Assembly: GCF_030813055.1 (NCBI RefSeq)
Contig: NZ_JAUSTW010000004.1
Coordinates: forward strand, 372,001-436,000
Source of the DNA: Neobacillus ginsengisoli
GTDB lineage: Bacteria; Bacillota; Bacilli; Bacillales_B; DSM-18226
DNA: 64,000 bases
Reading direction: 5' to 3'
Made by a program: the position numbers and the translations under genes. Below are positions 51,892-60,858 of the stretch, in pieces. Positions within the stretch are counted from its first letter, which is position 1. Each line of letters begins with the position of its first letter. The notes beneath the pieces are model-generated. The model was not told the origin of the DNA, ran no database searches, and worked only from the letters and a program-made list of their open reading frames with translations.

Positions 51892-52563
51892 CTATTCGTC
51901 ATTTAGCATATAACCGACACCACGAATGGTTTTTATATCCGTTTGATAACCAAAGGGTTCGAGTTTTTTTCGAAGATGATGCATAAAAACTTCAACAATG
52001 GCAATCGTCGTATCAGAATCAAACCCCCATACACGATCATAAATTTGTTCTTTTGTTAAAATAGCTCCCTTGTTTTGAATCATGTATTCCAACAGTTCAT
52101 ATTGTTTCGATGTCATCTTAACATGTTCCCCGTCTACGTTGATTTCCCGTTCTTTTCCTAACATCTCGATACCGCGATATTGAATCGTTTGATTGGTTGT
52201 TAAGCTTCCGCTTCTGCGGAGTAAAGCACGAATCCTTGCCTTTAATTCAGCAGCTTGAAAGGGTTTAACCAAATAATCATCGCCGCCGCTATCCAAACCC
52301 TTTACACGGTCTTCCAAGGAATCCCTCGCTGTCAAAAAAAGGACAGGTGTTTTGGAACCTTCCTTTCTGAGGGTCTTAAGTACTTCAAATCCGTCAATTT
52401 CCGGAATCATCACATCCAGCACAATAGCGTCATGAATATTTTGTAATCCTAAAAACAAAGCATCCTCACCATTTGTTGCTTGATCGACTTCAAATTCATC
52501 CGATAACAGCTGAACTATTGACTCCAGTAAAGAGATATTATCCTCCACTACTAACAACCGCAA
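51892..52563 (-). CDS. OmpR-family response regulator
   Basis: 223 residues. Receiver domain with acidic pair VVEDN, phospho-acceptor Asp51 in IVLDVMIPEIDGFEVL, LFLTARD and LVKPFQ (conserved Lys), followed by a winged-helix DNA-binding domain (SKQYELLEYMIQNKG, EVFMHHLRKKLEPFG, IRGVGYMLND). First gene of the two-component operon. A tandem repeat near 56724 upstream of the efflux operon is a candidate target (inference). Confidence 0.93.
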   Translation of the reverse strand: MRLLVVEDNISLLESIVQLLSDEFEVDQATNGEDALFLGLQNIHDAIVLDVMIPEIDGFEVLKTLRKEGSKTPVLFLTARDSLEDRVKGLDSGGDDYLVKPFQAAELKARIRALLRRSGSLTTNQTIQYRGIEMLGKEREINVDGEHVKMTSKQYELLEYMIQNKGAILTKEQIYDRVWGFDSDTTIAIVEVFMHHLRKKLEPFGYQTDIKTIRGVGYMLNDE

Positions 52564-52750
52564 CTAAACCCGCTCCTTTTTCTAAAAAAATCCAAGTCTT
52601 AGATCTCTAACCATCATTATATAGCAATTAAGGCGGATGCAGTAGGTGATGGTAGTTGAAATCCAAAAATCAAAAATGTTTTAATCATCTATTATGAAAT
52701 CTAAATATTATTTTCGAATTAATAAAACCGTTTATAAGTTATCCGGTAAA

Positions 52751-53629
52751 CTAAAATATGTTTGATATATAATGTTTCAACATTTTTAGTTTAAGCATTT
52801 TTGGTGTCTTTTGCCTTAAAAAGTCAAGATTTTTCATCATTTGCTTTCTAACATCCTTGAGTGGCTTCCCTTTTAAAAATCTATTTATAGAAACGTTTAA
52901 ATCAGGATATCTATCAAATAGAATTTGAGCAGACTCGCATTTTAACTTTTCCTTTTCCAGTCCTCTCGAGGTGCCGCCCATAATGTGAAGATACGTATCC
53001 TTAGTGATAACAAGTTTAAACCCTTTTTGTTTTGCTCTTAAGAACCAGTCAGTTTCATCTCCATACCCTCTTTTAAAGGATTCATCAAAGATCCCAACAG
53101 AATTTAATGCATTCCTCTTTAAATACATGCAAAATCCTAATAATACGGGTGCATCAACTACCCCATGCTGTTTAGACTTATTAAATGCATCTGTGTATTC
53201 TTCAAATGTGAATAAATCATTGATTTGGGAATTGCTTGTAGGAATACCTGAAATAAAACCAAAATTACTCATTGGATTGACTGCAGCAATTATCTCTTCC
53301 TGGTAAGCTGCTTTTCTTAAGGCAGTTAACCATGAGTGTGTAACTAATGTATCACTATTAATAATAACCACGTCATTTTCACTCATGGATAACCCTTTAT
53401 TAATATTTCCTATTAATCCACATTGTTTTTCTTTTCTTAACAAGCCAATATTGGAATATTTATTGACATAAAAATTCATTAACTCTTCTATTCGAGAGTC
53501 CTGACTACCTTCATCTAACAAATATAAATTCATTAAGTCCATATCTGTATTTTGTAATATGCTAACAATACAATTTCTCGTTTCTTCGAAGGAACTATTA
53601 ATTGGTAGCAATATATCGACTTTTTCCAT
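52751..53629 (-). CDS. Family 2 glycosyltransferase
   Basis: 292 residues. GT-A fold: VDILLPINSSFEETRNCIVSI at the N-terminus, VVIINSDTLVTHSWL with the DxD-like Asp, GFCMYLKRNALNSVGIFDESF and YGDETDWFLRAKQKGF (acceptor/catalytic region typical of WbbL/rhamnosyltransferase-like GT2). The acceptor and sugar cannot be told. No other polysaccharide genes are near; it lies alone between the two-component operon and an efflux operon. GGGAGTCGG precedes the ATG. Confidence 0.85.
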   Translation of the reverse strand: MEKVDILLPINSSFEETRNCIVSILQNTDMDLMNLYLLDEGSQDSRIEELMNFYVNKYSNIGLLRKEKQCGLIGNINKGLSMSENDVVIINSDTLVTHSWLTALRKAAYQEEIIAAVNPMSNFGFISGIPTSNSQINDLFTFEEYTDAFNKSKQHGVVDAPVLLGFCMYLKRNALNSVGIFDESFKRGYGDETDWFLRAKQKGFKLVITKDTYLHIMGGTSRGLEKEKLKCESAQILFDRYPDLNVSINRFLKGKPLKDVRKQMMKNLDFLRQKTPKMLKLKMLKHYISNIF

Positions 53630-53695
53630 ACTACCGACTCCCGACTGCTGTTACTTGAACAAACCTTACTATATGAATTAAAATCTTATAAAACA

Positions 53696-53722
53696 AAGCG
53701 ACCGAAAAACACGGCCGCTTCT
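53696..53722 (-). terminator. Terminator of the MacAB-like operon
   Basis: AGCGGCCGTG...CGGTCGCTTTG stem, T-rich tail on the minus strand, seven bases past the stop. Confidence 0.75.
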
Positions 53723-53728
53723 CTTTGG

Positions 53729-54910
53729 CTACTCATAGCGGAGAGCTTGAATTGGATTTAATTTAGATGCTTTATTTGCCGGGAACACTCCGAATACAAC
53801 ACCGACTACAACTGAGAATAGGAATGACATGACGATTACAGACGTCGAATTAGTGACTGTCATACTCAAAGCAGAAGATAGAACTTTTCCTAATCCAAGT
53901 CCTACTAAAATTCCGATAATACCGCCCATTGAGCTTAAGACAGCAGCTTCAATTAGGAACTGAAGTAAAACATCCCGTCGTTTGGCACCAATCGCTTTGC
54001 GGATACCAATTTCCTTTGTTCTTTCTGAAACGGATACAAGCATGATATTCATGATTCCAATTCCGCCAACAAGTAGGGAAATACCAGCGATTCCACCTAA
54101 CATCATCGTCATTGTATTGGTAACCGAACTCATAGTGTCCATTAAATCCTTCTGATTCATGACAGTATAGGAATCAGTTTTATTCGGAAACATGGATGCC
54201 ATTTGAGCTTCCACCTCAGCCATCACAAAATCCAGTTGATCTTGGCTTTTTCCTTGAAGATATACTTGATTAATATTGATATTTTTCACTAACCGTTCTC
54301 CGGTACTAAGTGGAACGATGACCACATCGTCGCCGCTTGAGCCAAGCGAGCTTCCTTTCGATGCCAATACACCAACTACTTTAAAGGAAGTACCATTAAC
54401 CTGTATATATTGGCCTACAGGATTATCCGTACCAAAAAACGTTTGAGCAGTAGTTGCCCCTAGAACGGCAATCTTTTGCCTGTATTCGCTATCAAGGTCT
54501 GTTAAAAACCGCCCCTGACTAACACTGGCATTACGAACAGTTGAATAATCTGCATTTGTTGCTGCTAAGGAAACCTGAGCCGAGGTTCGGTCCCTTTTTA
54601 CACTGACACGTCCAGATACAACAGGAGAAACTGCTTTCACGCCATTTAATTTACTCAGTTTAGCAATCTTATCCTCTGTTAACGCTAAATCTGTGCCAAA
54701 GGTATTCACAGTTAATAGGTTTGTTCCTAATTGATTGATTTGGTTGGTTACGTTAGTGGTAGATCCCTGGGCCATTGATACCAAAACAATGACCGAGGAA
54801 ACACCGATAATAATTCCAAGCATCGTTAAGACCGAACGAAGCTTATTACTTTTTATACTGCGGAGCGCCATTTTAATAGATTGAAAGATGCCCAACCAGC
54901 TCACCCCCAT
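53729..54910 (-). CDS. MacB/YknZ-like ABC transporter permease
   Basis: 393 residues. FtsX/MacB plan: N-terminal membrane helix ([20 protein letters not shown]), large outside domain of about 220 residues ([14 protein letters not shown]... [14 protein letters not shown]), then three C-terminal helices with the conserved [30 protein letters not shown]. Equivalent to B. subtilis YknZ, part of an efflux system that protects against SdpC toxin. Overlaps the ATPase gene by 38 bases. Confidence 0.92.
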   Translation of the reverse strand: MGVSWLGIFQSIKMALRSIKSNKLRSVLTMLGIIIGVSSVIVLVSMAQGSTTNVTNQINQLGTNLLTVNTFGTDLALTEDKIAKLSKLNGVKAVSPVVSGRVSVKRDRTSAQVSLAATNADYSTVRNASVSQGRFLTDLDSEYRQKIAVLGATTAQTFFGTDNPVGQYIQVNGTSFKVVGVLASKGSSLGSSGDDVVIVPLSTGERLVKNININQVYLQGKSQDQLDFVMAEVEAQMASMFPNKTDSYTVMNQKDLMDTMSSVTNTMTMMLGGIAGISLLVGGIGIMNIMLVSVSERTKEIGIRKAIGAKRRDVLLQFLIEAAVLSSMGGIIGILVGLGLGKVLSSALSMTVTNSTSVIVMSFLFSVVVGVVFGVFPANKASKLNPIQALRYE

Positions 54911-55583
54911 TCTCTAACAACTGCCCATCTTGGATGCTGACCATTCTGCCTGCCTGCTTAGCAATCTCTAAATCATGGGTAATTAAGATGATCGTATGAC
55001 CTAATTCATTTAATTGCTTCATTACCTGAAGGATTTCCTTGCTTGTTTTACTGTCTAAGGCTCCGGTTGGTTCGTCAGCCAGTAGGATCGCGGGATTTCC
55101 AACAAGTGCTCTGGCAATCGCTACCCGCTGCTGTTGTCCACCTGAAAGCTGGGAAGGCAAGTGACCTGCACGTTCTGCTAGCCCAACTTTTTTTAAGCCT
55201 TCCAGTGACATTTCCCTACGGGCTTTTGCAGAAACTCCGCCATATAACAGCGGCAGCTCCACATTCTCAAGTGCAGTTAGTTTCGTTAATAGGTTAAAAT
55301 TTTGAAAAATAAAACCTATTTTTTGGTTTCGGATCGTTGCTAACTGGTTATCATTCATTTTTCCAATTTCTTTCCCGTCCAGCAAATACTCTCCCGATTC
55401 CGGCCGATCAAGACAGCCAATCATATTCATTAGGGTCGATTTCCCGGACCCGGAAGGGCCAATGATTGCTAAAAATTCGCCCTTCTTTATTTCAAGTGAA
55501 ACATTATTTAATGCATGAACGGTTTCTCCGCCCAGCTTATAGGTTTTCATCAGGTTTTTGATTTGAATAATCGGTGTGCTCAT
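54873..55583 (-). CDS. MacB/YknY-like ABC transporter ATPase
   Basis: 236 residues: Walker [11 protein letters not shown]-loop FQNFNLL, signature [17 protein letters not shown], Walker [13 protein letters not shown], switch His LITHD. This belongs to the LolD/MacB/YknY group and powers the adjacent permease. Its start overlaps the adaptor stop by one base. Confidence 0.95.
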   Translation of the reverse strand: MSTPIIQIKNLMKTYKLGGETVHALNNVSLEIKKGEFLAIIGPSGSGKSTLMNMIGCLDRPESGEYLLDGKEIGKMNDNQLATIRNQKIGFIFQNFNLLTKLTALENVELPLLYGGVSAKARREMSLEGLKKVGLAERAGHLPSQLSGGQQQRVAIARALVGNPAILLADEPTGALDSKTSKEILQVMKQLNELGHTIILITHDLEIAKQAGRMVSIQDGQLLENGGELVGHLSIY

Positions 55584-56638
55584 TAGTTACCACCCTTTCC
55601 GCTAGATGACTTGTTTCCACCCCCATTTCCATTTCGGAATTGACGGCCCATGCCACCACCCATGCCTCCAAATCCGCCAAATCCACCTTGCATCATTTTT
55701 GAATTTGTTGATGAGTTTCCGATGACTAAGTTAGGTAAACGAACAGTTTCACCTTCTGTTAAGCCCTCTGTGATTTCTACATAATCTTCATTGGCAAGCC
55801 CTGTTTTTACAAATTTACGTGAATTTGCACCCCATTGATTACCTTGTTTATTTTGATTACCTTGATTACCTTGATTATTTTGGTTGTTTTGATAACCTTG
55901 ATTGTTTTGGTTTGTTTGATCCGCACTTGTAACCATAACGAATTTTTGACCATTCATCGTATGGACTGCATCCACCGGTACAAATAGAGCATTATCCTTA
56001 CTTGCTGTTAGAATACTAGATTCTGTACTCATACCTACTTTTAAGCCGGTAGGTTGGTTAATATGGATGGTAACATCAAATGTAGAAACACCGTTTGTTG
56101 ATGTTCCTTCATTGGCAATCGCAGTTACAGCTCCAGTAAATGTTTGATCAGGAAGAGCATTTACCTTAACTGTTACCGTTTGACCAATACTAATTTTTGG
56201 AATATCCAGTTCATCGACTTGAGCTACTGTCTGTAAATCTGTGTAATTGGTTAAATGGGCAACAGCTTGTCCGATAGATACACGCTCTCCTGCTTGAACA
56301 GCAATTGTGGTAATTACCCCGTCTGCAGGTGCAGTTATCGGATCACTGCCATCGGTAAATGTAATAATGCTTTCCCCTTTTTTTACAGTTTCACCGGCAG
56401 AAACTAAAACTTCTGAAATACTGTTATTATTAATCGTTGACTTAATATCCTCTGTGGTAACTGGTTGAACCGTACCAGACCCACTAACTTTTACTTCAAA
56501 TTTACCTTTTTGAACGATCGCCGTTCGCATTTGAGTTGCTGTTCCCTGTTGTGCAGCACTCGTTTTTGAGCCATACCATTGATAGCCGACAAAACCTACT
56601 ACAATGACAATAATGATAGTAATAATCCATTTCTTCAT
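55583..56638 (-). CDS. Efflux RND/HlyD-type adaptor (YknX/MacA-like), Asn/Gln-rich
   Basis: 351 residues from ATG 56638 (GGGAGAAAG upstream). N-terminal membrane anchor ([18 protein letters not shown]), barrel-sandwich ([37 protein letters not shown]), beta-barrel ([15 protein letters not shown]). Unusually, it contains a low-complexity Asn/Gln/Gly run at about residues 257-283 ([10 protein letters not shown] ... NKQGNQ) and a Gly-rich C-terminus ([14 protein letters not shown]). The YknX-type adaptor bridges the transporter to the wall. Operon order yknX-yknY-yknZ without yknW. Confidence 0.9.
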   Translation of the reverse strand: MKKWIITIIIVIVVGFVGYQWYGSKTSAAQQGTATQMRTAIVQKGKFEVKVSGSGTVQPVTTEDIKSTINNNSISEVLVSAGETVKKGESIITFTDGSDPITAPADGVITTIAVQAGERVSIGQAVAHLTNYTDLQTVAQVDELDIPKISIGQTVTVKVNALPDQTFTGAVTAIANEGTSTNGVSTFDVTIHINQPTGLKVGMSTESSILTASKDNALFVPVDAVHTMNGQKFVMVTSADQTNQNNQGYQNNQNNQGNQGNQNKQGNQWGANSRKFVKTGLANEDYVEITEGLTEGETVRLPNLVIGNSSTNSKMMQGGFGGFGGMGGGMGRQFRNGNGGGNKSSSGKGGN

Positions 56639-56983
56639 TTGCACTTTCTCCCTTTCTGACTCTGGTTTTTCAGTAATTTGCCAACCATAAAAAAATTTGT
56701 GCAACAAGCCTATTATTATGTTCTTTCCTTAACTTTTCCTTAAAAAAATTAAGGCAGGTTAGAAATTATTATTTTTTTGTTACAAATTTAGCACGATTAG
56801 ATGCTTCATAGGAGACCGGTTTCTCTTTTTCTTGCCTGTTCGGTCGCTTACAAACCATGATGAAAGCTTTTTTTCCGTTTACGTGGGACTATCCCTTTCC
56901 TTTTGTAAATTCCTAGAAAACAATAAAAAAGAAACTAGACCCCGTATGCTGATCTAGCATCTTTTGATAGATTAATAAATTTC
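56639..56983. other. Spacer upstream of the YknXYZ-like operon
   Basis: 345 bases without a gene. It contains a tandem TTTCCTTAAC / TTTTCCTTAA pair (56724-56743) with an inverted TTAAGG at 56749-56754. This fits the tandem direct-repeat layout bound by OmpR-type regulators. A weak hairpin near 56933-56965 may terminate the YkfC-like gene only if read on the other strand, so I do not assign it. Confidence 0.45.
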
Positions 56984-57913
56984 CTAAATTTCCCCTTCAG
57001 TCTCCACCCAATAACGCCTAACAGCACAAAATTCACGTTCATAAACCGTTCCTCTTAAAGGAATAATCTCAATCGTCATACCGGTTTTCGGTGCATGCAG
57101 CATTCTTCCATTCCCATAATAAATCCCTACGTGGTGTACCCGTCCTTTGCCTTCCTCATGGGCAAAAAACAGCAAATCACCTGGTTTAATTTCTGTTAAA
57201 TTTACTGCGACACCGGCAAGAGCCTGGTCACGTGCATCCCGCGGAATCAAATAGCCATTTGCTTTACACATCATATAGCAAAAACCTGAACAATCAAAAC
57301 CATAGCTGCTCAATCCACCCCATAAGTATGGTAGATAAAGAAACTGTACTCCTGTGGATACAATGTCACACCCGTTACCTTTTGGATTTGCTGACTCTGA
57401 TTCAAGTACCACAACATCCTCCAATTCCAACATACCTGTCCCAATAGGCGTTTTGACATAAACTTTCCCGTCATGATCATTTAAAAATGGTAAGGTAGTT
57501 TGAAAGGACAATTCCATAAGAAACTGATTAGTCTCTGAGAATAAATTTGCTTTCGGACTCGTTACGACGGCAACAGGGCACTTTAGAAAACTCCAATTAT
57601 CTTCACATTTCACCAGCTGAGACTTAGGTACCCAGCCGGGATATCCGCGTTCGTCCTTGGATGTTGGTTGATTAGGAATGATAATATGGAGCCAATCCGC
57701 CTTTTCTTCAATTATCCAAACCTCTTGTCCGAATAAAACTTGAGTTTGAATAAGGTTTTGGGCAAATAAGCCAAGCCTGGTTTGATAGGTCAATCCCTCT
57801 AACCACGATTCTATATGAGCTGGATTGGAAACGGCCTCCATGTCAATTTCTCTGGCTGAATCATAAGATGTCCAAACAGTCGCAACCGGGACATTTACAA
57901 GCCATCTATCCAA
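56984..57913 (-). CDS. ykfC: YkfC-like gamma-D-glutamyl-L-diamino acid endopeptidase (NlpC/P60)
   Basis: 309 residues from TTG 57913, chosen because GAGGGGGGATT lies just ahead; a longer frame to 57985 overlaps the LdcA gene by 20 bases without a site. Two N-terminal SH3-like domains (VNVPVATVWTSYDSAREID; CPVAVVTSPKANLFSE) precede a C-terminal NlpC/P60 domain with catalytic Cys in YGFDCSGFCYMM and His in VHHVGIYYGNG. No signal peptide is seen, so it acts in the cytoplasm on imported wall peptides, as YkfC does. Coupled to LdcA, forming a muropeptide recycling pair. Confidence 0.9.
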   Translation of the reverse strand: MDRWLVNVPVATVWTSYDSAREIDMEAVSNPAHIESWLEGLTYQTRLGLFAQNLIQTQVLFGQEVWIIEEKADWLHIIIPNQPTSKDERGYPGWVPKSQLVKCEDNWSFLKCPVAVVTSPKANLFSETNQFLMELSFQTTLPFLNDHDGKVYVKTPIGTGMLELEDVVVLESESANPKGNGCDIVSTGVQFLYLPYLWGGLSSYGFDCSGFCYMMCKANGYLIPRDARDQALAGVAVNLTEIKPGDLLFFAHEEGKGRVHHVGIYYGNGRMLHAPKTGMTIEIIPLRGTVYEREFCAVRRYWVETEGEI

Positions 57914-57965
57914 CAGAAAATCCCCCCTCAATTTATCCCCGAAAACACAGCTTCTAACGTGATTT

Positions 57966-58889
57966 TTAAATAATGCCACTTTCAACCTTCAGTTTTTTTT
58001 CAAAAGTATTAATGATGGCCGGTACACCAAGTGGTACTGAAAAATGCGGATTACAATGGCCGATTAAGAATCCTTTTAATGCAGGTTTATTGGCAAGCTT
58101 AACATAATGATTGATTACTTCATCTAACGATAAAGATAACCCCTTTTTTGGCGTACAATCACAAAAGTCGCCTATTAGAATTCCACTTACCGTTTCAAGC
58201 TTTCCCGCTATATAAAGCTGATTTAACATCCGGTCCACTGCCCGCGGTTCTTCCCCGATATCTTCAATCAATAACAGCTTGCCTTTGGTGTCGATTTCGT
58301 AAGGGGTCCCAAGCGTGCTAACTAAAAGAGACAAGTTACCTCCAACAAGCGGACCGCTTGCCACACCCTCGACCAATGTTTCAAGCGGTGAGATTTCCTC
58401 TGTATAGGTCAAATTGGTTGGTTCGAATAATTGTTTATATCCTTCTTTTGATAAAGGGTGAGTATCTGCTTTACCAATGTCTGAAGCCAGCATTGGACCG
58501 TGGAAGGTTACGAGGTCTGTTTCTTGGCGGATGGAGGTATGTAAAAAAGTAATATCGCTGTACCCCCAAATGATTTTCGGATTTGATTTAATCATTTGAT
58601 AGTCAATTTGCGAAGCAATTCTCCCCGTTCCATATCCGCCGCAAGCAAAAAATATGGCTTTAACTATAGGATCAAAAAACATTTTCTGTAAATCTTCTAG
58701 TCTCTCATTATCGGTTCCAGCCAAATAGCCAAATGTTCTCGTTACATTTTTACCAACCTTTACTTTAAGTCCTAACTCCCGTAAAAATTCAATCCCGCGA
58801 TCCAGGTTTTCTTGATTGGGCGGACTGGCCGGAGCAATCACACTGACAGTATCTCCCGGTTGAAGCCGCTTGGGTTTAATTGTACTCAT
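57966..58889 (-). CDS. ldcA: LD-carboxypeptidase (muramoyltetrapeptide carboxypeptidase, YkfA/LdcA-like)
   Basis: 307 residues from ATG 58889 (GGAGGAAA). S66 family motifs: catalytic Ser111 in IIWGYSDITFLHTSI, the Glu in LLLIEDIGEEPRAVDRM and the His near IGHCNPHFS. It removes the terminal D-Ala from tetrapeptides in the cytoplasm. Partner of the YkfC-like gene downstream. The ykf epimerase and oligopeptide-binding transporter genes found in B. subtilis are absent here. Confidence 0.9.
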   Translation of the reverse strand: MSTIKPKRLQPGDTVSVIAPASPPNQENLDRGIEFLRELGLKVKVGKNVTRTFGYLAGTDNERLEDLQKMFFDPIVKAIFFACGGYGTGRIASQIDYQMIKSNPKIIWGYSDITFLHTSIRQETDLVTFHGPMLASDIGKADTHPLSKEGYKQLFEPTNLTYTEEISPLETLVEGVASGPLVGGNLSLLVSTLGTPYEIDTKGKLLLIEDIGEEPRAVDRMLNQLYIAGKLETVSGILIGDFCDCTPKKGLSLSLDEVINHYVKLANKPALKGFLIGHCNPHFSVPLGVPAIINTFEKKLKVESGII

Positions 58890-58970
58890 ACACTTTCCTC
58901 CAAAATAATCTTCTGTTACCACTCTATGTTTGTTGGACAATAGTAATGTTCAAACAGTTTAACCTAAATA

Positions 58971-59010
58971 AAAAAAGAAGCTGGACCAGGTGATCAAGCT
59001 TCTTTTTTAT
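58971..59010 (-). terminator. clpP terminator
   Basis: AAGAAGCT...AGCTTCTT stem flanked by A- and T-tracts, about 250 bases downstream of the clpP stop; may serve either strand. Confidence 0.55.
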
Positions 59011-59107
59011 ATACTTTTTTTATTAAGGTAAATTTTCTTTAACATTGTTGTTTTTACAAATTTTCAGGTCGATAGAATGGATTAATTGCCGTATATCCTG
59101 CCGTTAC

Positions 59108-59191
59108 TTGCGGATATTCCGATTTCATTTGTGAAAAAGCCACTTTTATTTGCGAAAATACCGATTTCATTTGCGAAGAAGCCAATTTTAT
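59108..59191. repeat. Four tandem 21-bp repeats
   Basis: Four 21-base units (starting 59108, 59129, 59150, 59171) that alternate as A-B-A-B: units 1 and 3 end CCGATTTCAT, units 2 and 4 carry AAGCCAnTTTTAT. All begin TTGYGRA. The 21-base unit keeps both strands open; the minus strand reads SQMKSVF / SQIKVAF / SQMKSEY heptads and the plus strand FICExxT-type heptads, but no start codon with a ribosome binding site is present. Confidence 0.7.
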
Positions 59192-59263
59192 ATTGCGGAT
59201 AGGAGTTTTCTAATTCTAAAAGCTACAATCTTTAAGTAAAGAGCCTTTAATGAATAGTAGATT

Positions 59264-59848
59264 TTAAAGTTTCGGATAAAGGATCTCATCAATGATCCCA
59301 TATTCTTTGGCTTCTTCTGCGCTCATAAAGTAATCCCGGTCTGTATCTTTCTCAACCTTTTCAACTGGCTGCCCTGTTCGCTCGGCAATGATTTGATTAA
59401 TATGCTCCCTTAATTTTAGAATTCTTCGTGCGGATATTTCAATTTCAGTCGCCTGTCCCCGCGCTCCTCCCAATGGTTGATGGATCATGATTTCACTATT
59501 CGGCAGGGCATACCGTTTTCCTTTTGTTCCCGCTAACAATAACATGGCCCCAAAGGATGCTGCCATTCCGGTACAAATAGTTCTAATATCGGGCTTAATA
59601 TATTGCATCGTATCAAAAATGGCGAATCCTGCAGAAGTAGAACCTCCCGGGCTATTAATATAGAGGGAAATTTCTTTATCAGGTGCATCCGCTGCTAGAA
59701 ATAGTAATTGGGCAACAACGCTGTTTGCTGTATTGTCATTAATTTCATCACCAATAATAATAATTCTGTCTTTTAAAAGCCGAGAGTAAATATCATATGA
59801 ACGTTCACCACGGTTGGATTGTTCAATAACATACGGAATCGTGCTCAT
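59264..59848 (-). CDS. clpP: ATP-dependent Clp protease proteolytic subunit paralogue (ClpP2-type)
   Basis: 194 residues from ATG 59848 (AAGGAGG upstream). Catalytic triad: Ser98 in [14 protein letters not shown], His123 in [14 protein letters not shown], Asp near 172 in [14 protein letters not shown]. The N-terminal [20 protein letters not shown] and heptamer contacts are standard. Compared with the main B. subtilis ClpP, several residues differ around the active site and N-terminus. A second ClpP is known from other Bacillus species; here it is co-transcribed with an ECF sigma factor, 31 bases downstream of it. Confidence 0.92.
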   Translation of the reverse strand: MSTIPYVIEQSNRGERSYDIYSRLLKDRIIIIGDEINDNTANSVVAQLLFLAADAPDKEISLYINSPGGSTSAGFAIFDTMQYIKPDIRTICTGMAASFGAMLLLAGTKGKRYALPNSEIMIHQPLGGARGQATEIEISARRILKLREHINQIIAERTGQPVEKVEKDTDRDYFMSAEEAKEYGIIDEILYPKL

Positions 59849-59879
59849 TATAAAAATCCTCCTTAAAAGCGATATTTGG

Positions 59880-60602
59880 CTATGCTGCCATACAGAGAGT
59901 GCTTGAAGGAGTGTGCGTTTTAAGCGATCGTAAATTACCCATGATGGGCTTAGGAAGTTCAGCAACAGATTTTAATGAAGGAATCCAATCGATCAGGACA
60001 GTTGGATCTTGGTCTTTTAATGCATGATAAAAAAGATCCGCCAGTAACTCCCGTTCTTCCTCATCCCAGAAAAATTCTAAAGAAAATGCTTGCTCCTCTT
60101 GGTCATTTTTTTCCAGGCGTTTTTTTGCTCGATGTAAAATTGACTTTACAGCCATTTCAGTAGTACAAAAAATTCCTGCTATTTCCTTCGCCTGATATTG
60201 AAACGCTTCTTTGAGTAAGAAGATGATCGCTTGCTTTGGTGTAAATAGCTTTAGTACTAACAGAGCGGTATCATTAATACCACCAAGCTGATTCATTGAC
60301 TTATTACTTGCTACTTCAAGATCTGCTTCTACCTGTTCCATTCGTCTTTTTCGAAGGATATCGATCCAGTGATTGTAGGCAATCTTATTCAATAAGGCAG
60401 AGGTCAATTGGTGCTTATGATCGGCATATTTTTTTGCTTTTAGAAATGCTTCTTGTGCAATATCGTCTCCATCCCATTTATTTTGGGTAAGAAAGTGACA
60501 GTATCGCTGTAACTTGGGATAATATTCCATCCAAAAGGAATCCTCAGACCTTTCATCCTGCAGAATGCTTTCTGAGGTGTGCCTGCTAAGTTTGTAAGAC
60601 AT
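59880..60602 (-). CDS. ECF-type RNA polymerase sigma factor
   Basis: 240 residues, from ATG 60602 (AAAGGAG). Sigma region 2 at [22 protein letters not shown] then [17 protein letters not shown], region 4 at [27 protein letters not shown] and [21 protein letters not shown]-terminal extension of about 70 residues follows region 4 ([36 protein letters not shown]), longer than classical ECF factors, as in ECF groups with a C-terminal regulatory domain. No anti-sigma gene is next to it. Control by ClpP, encoded next, is inferred. Confidence 0.85.
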   Translation of the reverse strand: MSYKLSRHTSESILQDERSEDSFWMEYYPKLQRYCHFLTQNKWDGDDIAQEAFLKAKKYADHKHQLTSALLNKIAYNHWIDILRKRRMEQVEADLEVASNKSMNQLGGINDTALLVLKLFTPKQAIIFLLKEAFQYQAKEIAGIFCTTEMAVKSILHRAKKRLEKNDQEEQAFSLEFFWDEEERELLADLFYHALKDQDPTVLIDWIPSLKSVAELPKPIMGNLRSLKTHTPSSTLCMAA

Positions 60603-60858
60603 TTTGTTCACTCCTTTGGCAACTCTCTACACTTTAAACGATTTAAAAGGGATAAAAAGATACGGGGTCAATAAAATTTTTTAAAATTAATTATTTCATT
60701 TATATTAATTCAAATATAATTGATTCGTTGAAACTTTTCATTCAGTTAGCCGTACTTATAACTGGAGAAAATACTTTTTAAACCATCTAGAAATTTTTCC
60801 CTTTTATTAATTAGATTTATACTAAAGTATACGAAGATAAAAATGAGGAGTGAAAAAC

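Noticed and set aside
59108..59191. CRISPR-like reading of the repeats near clpP
   Set aside because: Units are contiguous 21-mers without spacers and vary internally, so they are plain tandem repeats.
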